Assembly (NCBI GenBank): GCA_050739575.1
Contig: JBOIBN010000002.1
Coordinates: 1 to 64,000, forward strand
Direction: 5' to 3'
DNA length: 64,000 nt
Source of the DNA: JBOIBN01 sp050739575
Lineage (GTDB): Bacteria > Pseudomonadota > Gammaproteobacteria > JAKDMP01
Shown: positions 28,935 through 35,805 of the stretch, one piece after another
How positions within the stretch are numbered: position 1 is the first letter of the stretch
How the letters are laid out: every line of letters begins with the position of its first letter
Position numbers and translations under genes: made by a program
The notes under the pieces: model-generated
What the model saw: the letters and a program-made list of their open reading frames with translations, nothing else
What the model was told of the DNA's origin: nothing
The model's database searches: none

Positions 28935-30291
28935 AACATATCCCGAATACCCTTAAGAATCTTCGCCGTCTCGGCATCGCGCGCCAGCATGTCCTTGATG
29001 ATCTGCTCCGGTTCACGCGACGGCGTTGCCTCGGGGGCGTTGGGGTTTTTGACCGACAGGTTCCACGTCGTCTTGTCGATGTCGGCGGCCTGCACGGTCC
29101 AGCTTTGCGGGCTGTCGGCTTTCTTTGGTTGCAGCTTCACGAACTCGGCCAGGTCGTTGTCGTTGAGCGGGTTGGTTTTGCCCAGGCTGCGACCCGGATC
29201 GAGCTGGTAGTACCAGATCTTGCGCGTCTTCGATCCTTTCTCGAAGAACAGCACCACGGTCTTGACGCCCGCGCCCTGGAAGGTGCCGCCGGGGCAGTCG
29301 AGTACGGTGTGCAGCTTGCAGGTGGTGAGCAGTTCCTTGCGCAGGGCGACGCTGGCGTTGTCGGTGTTGCTGAGGAAGGTGTTCTTGATGACCACGGCGC
29401 CACGCCCGCCGGCCCTGAGCTTGCGCATGAAGTGCTGCAGAAACAGGTAGGCCGTCTCGCCGGACTTGATGGGGAAGTTGTGCTGCACCTCCTTGCGTTC
29501 GCCGCCGCCGAAGGGCGGATTGGCGAGAACAATGTCGTGGCGGCCGCGCTCGGCGATGTCTATGACGTTTTCGGTGAGCGTGTTGGTGTGGCGGATGGAC
29601 GGCGCGTCGATGCCGTGCAGCACCATGTTCATCACGCCGATGACGTAAGCCAGGGATTTCTTTTCCTGGCCGTAGAAGGTGCGGCGCTGTAGCTGTTTCC
29701 ACTGCGAGGCGGAAAGATCGCCGCGGCGCAGATATTCCCAGGCCTCGCAGAGAAACCCGGCGGAGCCGCAGGCGCCGTCGTAGATGGTCTCGCCGATTTG
29801 CGGGGCCGTGACTTTGACCATGGCGCGGATCAGCGGGCGCGGCGTGTAGTACTCGCCGCCATTGCGCCCGGCGTTGCCCATGCGCTTAATGCGGGTTTCG
29901 TACAGGTCTGATTGATGACTTCGGAGAAGATTTCGCCGATCTTGTATTCGAGCGTATCCGCGTGCTCGGCGCTTTCGTGGAACTTCTTCAGGTAGGGGAA
30001 CAGTTTGCCGTTGATGAACTCGATCAGATCTTCACCGGTCAGCGCGGCGTGGTGATCGAATTCGCCGTCCTTTTTGGGCGCTGCCCAGGTATGCCAGCGG
30101 TAGGGTATGTCGAGGATCGGCGTGTACTCGCGGCTTTCCAGTTGGGCGTTGTCCTCGCGCTCGGTTTCCAGATCGTCCAGGTACTTCAGAAACAGCAGCC
30201 ACGAGGTCTGCTCAGCGTAATCGAGTTCCGAGGCGAGCCCCTCGTCGTTACGCATGACCTTGTCGATATTATTGAACGCGTTTTCAAACAT
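28931..30291 (-). pseudogene. hsdM: type I DNA methyltransferase HsdM, frameshifted with internal deletion
   Basis: Two overlapping pieces in different frames together make one HsdM. The N-terminal piece (29905-30291) has the start MFENAFNNIDKVM and ends the homologous part at IFSEVINQ; the frame then shifts and continues as DLYETRIKRMGNAGRNGG to a stop at 28931. Family members normally have about 30 residues between those two blocks (an SGY...DEL...KHELS-like segment), missing here. The SAM motif (DGACGSAGFL) and catalytic NPPFGG remain in the second piece. The junction is near 29908-29912. An assembly error is possible. Confidence 0.8.
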
Positions 30292-30381
30292 TTTGACGAT
30301 TACCTATCCACAACAACAGCGTTCGTTGGATCGAGTCTGTTGGAGGTTCGGTAGGCGGTCATTTCTTGTATCCTCCCATAA

Positions 30382-30410
30382 AGCGGCCCCGGCTTGAAAC
30401 CGGGGCCGCT
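30382..30410 (-). terminator. intrinsic terminator of the tmRNA gene
   Basis: On the minus strand, AGCGGCCCCGG pairs perfectly with CCGGGGCCGCT around a 7-nt loop and is followed by TTTAT. It begins 4 nt after the CCA end of the tmRNA, which is the expected position. Confidence 0.75.
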
Positions 30411-30413
30411 GGT

Positions 30414-31043
30414 TGGTGGAGGCGGGGGGACAGCTGGTTCCATATCTTTCGATATGGGCCGGACTATTCCTTCACCTGTCGTGTCCCGACAGGGGAGGGC
30501 GTTTGTGGGCCTGCAGCCCACCCTAGTACTCCATGGAGCGTTGCTCTTCAGGAGCCTATGAGTCTCTAGCCGGCTTACTGGTTTCCCATTCACCGGACGG
30601 CGTTGGCATAGAACCCTTGCTCCTTAGCGTTCACCGTATGAGCCCTCTTTTCCAACGGGGATCGCTCCCCGTGGCGACCGTCTTCCAATCGAACCCCCGT
30701 CCGCGAGCCCTCCGCCGTCGGCTCTACATGCTTATCCCGGTCTATTTATCTTGTCGCGTGCTACCCGACGGGCAGGGAAAACACGTGACCAGTCCGACTT
30801 GGTTTTAGCGGCAGTAGTCCGGACCCCTGCCACCGCGATTCTGCGAGATGCGACCCCTGAGACGGACCCGAAGATCCTCCGGACGCGCAGACGCGGCTCC
30901 GGTCAAGGGCTGGCGGGGCTTAAGCCGCCAGTGCGTAGCTGTTGTTGTTCGCAGCTATTGCGTTTGCAGTCTGATTTACGAGGGGACTGCACCTCGGCAT
31001 GCACCTCGGGTTTCGCGACCCACGTCGAAACCTGGTCGCCCCC
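30414..31043 (-). ncRNA. ssrA: transfer-messenger RNA, interrupted by a group I intron
   Basis: The 5' end at 31043 (GGGGGCG) pairs with the 3' acceptor strand CGCCTCC followed by ACCA (ends 30414). The tRNA-like 5' half (TTTCGACGTGGGTC, GAAACCCGAGGTGCATGCCGAG) matches tmRNA. The tag reading frame is at 30920-30952 (minus) and reads ANNNSYALAA then TAA, preceded by the usual AATAGC-type context. Near the 3' end, AAGCATGTAGAGCCGA and GGGGGTTCGAT give the anticodon-less helix and T arm; the arm's other strand, CCCCC, lies 257 nt further on. Without the intron the RNA is 373 nt, a normal size. tmRNA rescues stalled ribosomes with SmpB. Confidence 0.93.
30431..30687 (-). ncRNA. group I intron in the tmRNA T loop
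   Basis: This 257-nt insert separates T-loop bases TTCGAT (exon 1, ends 30688) from TCCCCC (exon 2, starts 30430). Exon 1 ends in U and the intron ends in G (30431), as group I introns require. The exon end CGAT can pair with GTCG inside the intron (U-G at the splice site), giving P1. The core shows GCTAGAGACTCATAGG and, near the 3' end, AAGGAATAGTCC; the GACT and AGTC pair as P7. No endonuclease gene is present. Splice sites are inferred and could shift by one base. Confidence 0.85.
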
Positions 31044-31133
31044 ATGGTCCTTTGTCATTATGCGGGCGCGGGCTGGACTTATCAAGCCGCGGGAGCGCCG
31101 GCGAGGTCTGCACGATGAAGAATGGCCGGGCGT

Positions 31134-31574
31134 TCAGGCCGGCCAGTTGCCAGTCCGGATCATCTCCGCGAGTTCGCCGTAGCGTGCCGAAAGCTGGCGC
31201 GCGGCTTTCGAATCCAGCAATGCTTCTGCCGCCGCGTTCCAGTTGCGTGCGGCGAGCGCCGCGATGGTGTTGTGGAATCCGAGCAATTCCGCGATGCCCA
31301 GGTTATAGGCCGCATCCACGACGGCTGCCTGGCGGACGTTGTCGAGCGCGGCAAACCAGGGATATTGCATCAGCGTCGCGACGTAGCCGTCGGTGTCGGC
31401 GTGAAAGAGCGTTTCCAGCGCCGATCGTTGCAGGTTCTGGTCGAGACGGGTGCCGATGCCGATCGTCGGATGCCCTTCGACGGCGTAACCGGGCACGATG
31501 GCTTTGCCCGTCGCGTCGTCATAAACGTGGGCGACGTAGCCCTCGTGACTTTCGATCAGTTGGTAGATATCTAT
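31134..31574 (-). CDS. phage-type lysozyme (GH24 family), non-standard start codon
   Basis: A T4-lysozyme-like muramidase. When the codon ATA at 31572-31574 is taken as residue 1, the catalytic residues fall at the T4 positions: Glu11 (ESHEG) and Asp20 (YDDATG), with the PTIGIGT motif at 36-42. GGAGG lies about 9 nt upstream of that ATA. No ATG, GTG or TTG in frame precedes the conserved part; the first normal start, GTG at 31496, would remove both catalytic residues. The product (146 residues) may be poorly translated or lost. It lies upstream of the tmRNA gene on the same strand. Confidence 0.7.
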   Translation of the reverse strand: MDIYQLIESHEGYVAHVYDDATGKAIVPGYAVEGHPTIGIGTRLDQNLQRSALETLFHADTDGYVATLMQYPWFAALDNVRQAAVVDAAYNLGIAELLGFHNTIAALAARNWNAAAEALLDSKAARQLSARYGELAEMIRTGNWPA

Positions 31575-31625
31575 CGCAGCCTCCCTCCAACTCCGTGCGC
31601 GAAGGGACGAATAATTCAGACTTTC

Positions 31626-32090
31626 CTATATCATTTTCTGGCTGTAGTTTTCAATACCGATGCGTTCGATCAGGTCGAGTTGGGTTTCCAGCCAGTCTAT
31701 GTGTTCTTCCTCGCTTTCGAGGATGTCTTCCAGCAGATCGCGCGAGACGTAGTCGCTGACCTTTTCGCAATGGGCGATGGCTTCGCGGAGTGGCGGATGG
31801 GCATCGCGTTCGAGCTTGAGATCGCACTCGATGATTTCCTTCACGTCCTCGCCGAGGTGTAACTTGCCGAGATCCTGGAGGTTGGGCAGGCCCTCCAGAA
31901 ACAGGATGCGCTCGATCAGCCGGTCGGCATGCTTCATCTCGTCTATGGATTCGTTGTATTCGTGTTCGTCCAGTTGCTTGAGTCCCCAGTTCTTGTACAT
32001 GCGCGCATGCACGAAGTACTGGTTGATCGCGGTGAGTTCGTTTTTGAGGATCTGGTTGAGGTGCTGGATGACGGTTTTATCGCCTTGCAT
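31626..32090 (-). CDS. bfr: bacterioferritin
   Basis: A 154-residue iron-storage protein. The ATG at 32090 has GGGAGC just upstream. The ferroxidase residues are visible (KNELTAINQY with Glu18, DEMKHADRLIERIL with Glu51 and His54, and the later EEEHIDW). Met52, the axial haem ligand of bacterioferritins, is present in DEMKHAD. It is downstream of bfd on the same strand, 120 bp away, as in many proteobacteria. Confidence 0.95.
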   Translation of the reverse strand: MQGDKTVIQHLNQILKNELTAINQYFVHARMYKNWGLKQLDEHEYNESIDEMKHADRLIERILFLEGLPNLQDLGKLHLGEDVKEIIECDLKLERDAHPPLREAIAHCEKVSDYVSRDLLEDILESEEEHIDWLETQLDLIERIGIENYSQKMI

Positions 32091-32209
32091 GATCGGCTCC
32101 CGGACGCGAATGGATAACAACCTATGCTACAGCGTAGCGCAGACTTGTTATCGGGGCAATAAAATCGATCCGGGCGGAATCGCCGCCTGAACACAGTCGT
32201 GTAGCGTCG

Positions 32210-32431
32210 TCAGCCCGTCTTGGCCAAGTGATGAGAGGTGACGAGCTGCAGGCGGCGAGCCGGTTTGCTCTTGAGGCTTTCGACGAGAATCTCGCGAACC
32301 TCGGATTCGCAGCAGCCGCAGCAGGTGGAGACTTCCAGCGATTCCTGTAGTGCTTCGAAAGTCGTGTCTCCCTCAGTTACGGCCTCGCGGATGCGGTGGT
32401 CGGTCACGGCATTGCAGCAGCAGACATACAT
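32210..32431 (-). CDS. bfd: bacterioferritin-associated ferredoxin
   Basis: A 73-residue [2Fe-2S] ferredoxin: Cys4 and Cys6 near the start (MYVCCCN) and a C-x-x-C pair around residues 37-41 (TCCGCC), the Bfd ligand spacing. It donates electrons to bacterioferritin to release stored iron. A Fur-box-like sequence lies 40 nt upstream, so it should be induced when iron is scarce. Confidence 0.92.
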   Translation of the reverse strand: MYVCCCNAVTDHRIREAVTEGDTTFEALQESLEVSTCCGCCESEVREILVESLKSKPARRLQLVTSHHLAKTG

Positions 32432-32470
32432 AGGCTAAGGCCATGGAATTGAACCGGCTACAGTCTAAAT

Positions 32471-32489
32471 GCAAACGAGAATCATTGTC
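32471..32489 (-). promoter_or_regulatory. Fur-box-like operator upstream of bfd
   Basis: On the minus strand the 19-mer GACAATGATTCTCGTTTGC matches the classical Fur consensus (GATAATGATAATCATTATC) at 13 of 19 positions, including ATGAT and the TC..TT arm. It lies 40 nt upstream of the bfd start in a gene family normally controlled by iron. Confidence 0.6.
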
Positions 32490-32503
32490 AACGCCGCCAC
32501 GGC

Positions 32504-33649
32504 TCAAACAGTGAGCAAGCTCTCGAAAATGCCCGAATAAATGCGGGTGAGGCTATTCAAGTCGGTGAGGCTGACGTGTTCGTTTGCCTTGTGGATGGAT
32601 TCGCGCACCGGGCCGAGTTCGACCACTTCGGCGCCGGTCGGGGCGATGAAGCGCCCGTCGGAGGTGCCGCCTCCGGTGGCGAGCGCGGGCGTCACGCCGG
32701 TTTCCGCTTCGATTGCCCCGACGGTTGCCCGGCGGAGTGCGCCGTCGAGCGAGAGGAAAGGTTGCCCGCCGTCGCGCCAGGCAATTTCGCTTCTCGGTGC
32801 GTGGCGGGTAAAAATTTCCGCTACGCGTCGTTGTAGGTCTTCGGGTTCGAAGGGTGGCGGGTAGCGGAAATTGAATTGCGCGCTCGCCCGACCGGGGATG
32901 ACGTTGCTGACGCCAGTGCCGGCCGCAATATTAGCGATCTGGAACGAAAGCGGCGGGAAGGCCGGATCGCCCGGCGGCCATTCGACGGCCGCGAGTTCGG
33001 TGAGCGCGGCCAGCAGCCGGTGTGCGGCATTGTCGGCGTGATCGGGATAGGCGACATGACCCTGCACACCGTGCACGGTGACATGACCGGTGAGCGAGCC
33101 GCGGCGGCCGATGCGGATCTCATCTCCAGCCAGCGCGATGCTCGACGGTTCACCGACCAGGCAATGATCTATCCGCACGCCACGTTCGCCCAGCGCTTCC
33201 ATCACCCGCCGGGTGCCGTCGCACGCCGGGCCTTCCTCGTCGGACGTAATCAGGAAGGCGAGCGTGCCGCGATGCCGCGGATGTTGTCGCACGAAACCGG
33301 TTGCGGCCGTGACCAGGGTGGCGAGTCCGCCCTTCATGTCGGCGGCGCCGCGCCCGTAAAGCCGCCCGTCGCGCACGACGGGCTCAAACGGGTCGCTGAC
33401 CCAGTCTTCGAGCGGACCTGTCGGAACGACGTCTGTGTGTCCGGCCAACGCGAGCAGGGGCGAGCCTTCGCCGTGGGTTGCCCACAGGTTGGATACTTCG
33501 CCGAAGGGCATCGCCTCAAGCGTAAAACCTGCTGCTTCGAGCCTTTCGCCGATGAGTGCCTGACAGCCGGCATCGCTTGGCGTCAACGATCGCCTGCGGA
33601 TGAGCGCGCTTGCGAGTTCGAGTACGGCTTCAGGCGAAGCTGCGCTCAT
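32504..33649 (-). CDS. dapE: succinyl-diaminopimelate desuccinylase
   Basis: A 381-residue M20-family metallopeptidase. The metal-binding motif LALAGHTDVVPTGP lies near residue 65 and the catalytic glutamate region SDEEGPA near 135; the C-terminal dimerisation domain is intact. It removes succinate from N-succinyl-LL-diaminopimelate in the succinylase branch of lysine/DAP synthesis. Its start overlaps the dapD stop (ATGA), so the two are translationally coupled. Confidence 0.95.
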   Translation of the reverse strand: MSAASPEAVLELASALIRRRSLTPSDAGCQALIGERLEAAGFTLEAMPFGEVSNLWATHGEGSPLLALAGHTDVVPTGPLEDWVSDPFEPVVRDGRLYGRGAADMKGGLATLVTAATGFVRQHPRHRGTLAFLITSDEEGPACDGTRRVMEALGERGVRIDHCLVGEPSSIALAGDEIRIGRRGSLTGHVTVHGVQGHVAYPDHADNAAHRLLAALTELAAVEWPPGDPAFPPLSFQIANIAAGTGVSNVIPGRASAQFNFRYPPPFEPEDLQRRVAEIFTRHAPRSEIAWRDGGQPFLSLDGALRRATVGAIEAETGVTPALATGGGTSDGRFIAPTGAEVVELGPVRESIHKANEHVSLTDLNSLTRIYSGIFESLLTV

Positions 33650-34482
33650 TCGTTCGGAAGATCGCGCAGCAGTTCGTTGATGCCGGTCTTGGCGCGCGTC
33701 TTTGCGTCCACCCGTTTGACGATGATGGCCGCGTTGAGGCTGTGCGAGCCGTCGGCCGCGGGAAGCGAACCGGCGACCACGACGCTGCCGGCGGGCACGC
33801 GACCGTAGCTGGTTTCGCCGCTTGCGCGATCGTAGATGCGGGTGGACTGACCGAGAAATACGCCCATGCCGATCACGCTGCCCCGTTCGACAATGACGCC
33901 TTCAACGATTTCGGAACGCGCACCGATGAAGCAATCGTCCTCGATAATGGTCGGCGCGGCCTGCAGCGGTTCGAGCACGCCACCGATGCCGGCGCCGCCG
34001 GATAGATGCACGCGCTCGCCGATCTGCGCGCAGGAGCCGACTGTGGCCCAAGTGTCCACCATGCTGCCTGCACCGATGTGCGCGCCGATGTTTACGTAGC
34101 TCGGCATGAGCACGGTATCGGGGCCGATCCAGGCGCCGCGACGCACGGTCGCCGGTGGCACCAAGCGCACGCGTTCGCGTGCAAAGTCATCGGCACCGTA
34201 ACCGGCGTATTTGAGCGGTACTTTGTCGTAGCCGCGCAATGCGTCCAGTTCGATGGGTTGGCTTTCGGTGATGCGAAAATAAAGCAGTATCGCCTTCTTC
34301 AGCCACTCGTTTACACGCCACCCGTTCGGACCGGGCTCGGCGACACGGGCCTCGCCGCGGTCGAGCAAGCCGATAGCGGTTTCAATGCCTGCATGCAGTG
34401 CGTCTGACGTGCGTGCGCGGTCGAGCGTTGTGTGCACTTCGAATGCGGTTTCAATTTCGCTGCGTGCAGCTTCAGGCGTCAT
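33646..34482 (-). CDS. dapD: tetrahydrodipicolinate N-succinyltransferase
   Basis: A 278-residue hexapeptide-repeat acyltransferase: an N-terminal helical domain, then a left-handed beta-helix (RRGAWIGPDTVLMPSYVNIGAHIG and repeats to about residue 235), including DTWATVGSCAQIG and the typical C-terminal VVAGSLP. It acylates tetrahydrodipicolinate with succinyl-CoA. The start overlaps the dapC stop by 11 bases. Confidence 0.95.
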   Translation of the reverse strand: MTPEAARSEIETAFEVHTTLDRARTSDALHAGIETAIGLLDRGEARVAEPGPNGWRVNEWLKKAILLYFRITESQPIELDALRGYDKVPLKYAGYGADDFARERVRLVPPATVRRGAWIGPDTVLMPSYVNIGAHIGAGSMVDTWATVGSCAQIGERVHLSGGAGIGGVLEPLQAAPTIIEDDCFIGARSEIVEGVIVERGSVIGMGVFLGQSTRIYDRASGETSYGRVPAGSVVVAGSLPAADGSHSLNAAIIVKRVDAKTRAKTGINELLRDLPNE

Positions 34483-35677
34483 AGCGCGTTACAAAACGGG
34501 CGAGACGATGGAGTGCTTCTTCGCAGACCGCCTCTTCGGGCACCAGCGAGACGCGCAGATAACTGGCGCCGGGATCGCCGTCCGGCGTCGGGCGCGAAAT
34601 ATATCGGCCGGGCAAGGTAATCAATCCTTCAGTGCCGTACAACTCGCGCGCGAAGCGTTCGTCGTCTCCGCCCGGCACCGCAAGCCATAAATAAAACGCA
34701 CCGGGCGGAATCTCTACCGGCAACACCGGACCGAGAATTCTCTGCGCAGCGGCAAACTTTGCCTGGTAGCGCCTGCGGTTCGCTGCGACGTGCTCGATGT
34801 CGGACCAGGCGGCGATGCTCGCCTTCTGCGTGGCGATCGGCATGGCGCAGCCGTGATAGGTTCGATAGGCCGCGAGTGGTCCGATGACGGCGGCATCACC
34901 GGCGACCAGACCGGAGCGCAGCCCGGGAACGCTCGAACGCTTGGAGAGGCTGTGAAAGACAACGAGATTACGAAAATCGTCGCGGCCGATGGCTGCGGCC
35001 GCCTCGAGCGCGCCGGGCGGCGGAGCGGATTCGTCCGTGTAGATGTCGGCATAGCATTCGTCGGCGGCGATGACGAAGTCGTAGCGGTCGGCGAGCGCGA
35101 AGGCGAGCTTCCAGTCTTCGGGGTCAAGTACCGCACCGCTCGGGTTGCCCGGCGAGCACAGGAAAAGCACCTGGCAACGCTTCCACACTTCGTCCGGCAC
35201 CGCTGCAAGTTCGGGCTTGTGGTTCGTCGCCGCATCAGTGTTCATGAACCAGGGTCGGACACCGGCGAGCAGCGCCGCACCTTCGTAAATCTGATAGAAG
35301 GGATTGGGCATCACCACGAGCGGATCACGCGTACGATCGACGACCGCTTGCACGAAGGCGAACAGCCCCTCGCGCGTGCCGTTGACCGGCAGCACCTGGC
35401 GATCGGGATCGAGCGCGCCGGGCGCGAGCCGGTAGCGGCGCATCAAGGCATCTGCCATCGCCGCGCGCAACTCCGGCAAACCCCGCGCAGTGGGATAACT
35501 CGCAAGTTCGCCGGCGTGCCGCTTCAGTGCTTCGACGATAAAGTCCGGCGGCGCATGCCGCGGCTCGCCAATCGAAAGTGCGATGGGCGTGCGATCCGCC
35601 GGAGGGGTCGCGTCGGCGAGGAGCGTTGCAAGCCGCTCGAAGGGGTACGGTTTCAGAAGCCGGATATCAGGGTTCAT
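34472..35677 (-). CDS. dapC: succinyldiaminopimelate transaminase
   Basis: A 401-residue class I PLP aminotransferase. The PLP lysine is in FHSLSKRSSVPGLRSG (near residue 240), with LCSPGNPSGAVL and the substrate-arginine region near the C-terminus. The ATG at 35677 is chosen over the more upstream 35686. Position between dapD and glnD in a single minus-strand run identifies it as the DAP-pathway transaminase (DapC type) rather than ArgD. Confidence 0.9.
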   Translation of the reverse strand: MNPDIRLLKPYPFERLATLLADATPPADRTPIALSIGEPRHAPPDFIVEALKRHAGELASYPTARGLPELRAAMADALMRRYRLAPGALDPDRQVLPVNGTREGLFAFVQAVVDRTRDPLVVMPNPFYQIYEGAALLAGVRPWFMNTDAATNHKPELAAVPDEVWKRCQVLFLCSPGNPSGAVLDPEDWKLAFALADRYDFVIAADECYADIYTDESAPPPGALEAAAAIGRDDFRNLVVFHSLSKRSSVPGLRSGLVAGDAAVIGPLAAYRTYHGCAMPIATQKASIAAWSDIEHVAANRRRYQAKFAAAQRILGPVLPVEIPPGAFYLWLAVPGGDDERFARELYGTEGLITLPGRYISRPTPDGDPGASYLRVSLVPEEAVCEEALHRLARFVTRYDA

Positions 35678-35805
35678 GGCGCGCATGCGAAAGGGGATCG
35701 GAAGATATTATGGTGCGTAATTTTCTCACAATGCGTCGAACCGCCCGTCGCATCCTTGTCGTGCGCGGGATTTCGAACCGAAACTGTCCCTGCTTTGCGA
35801 TCGGT

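Noticed and set aside
24026..31043. Genomic island integrated at the 3' end of tmRNA
   Set aside because: tmRNA genes are classic attachment sites and the restriction block lies downstream, but I found no integrase and no second copy of the tmRNA 3' end near 24 kb, so the idea is unsupported.
30533..31759. Short and medium open frames over the tmRNA and lysozyme region
   Set aside because: The bases are explained by tmRNA, its intron and the lysozyme gene; translations are low-complexity arginine/serine strings.
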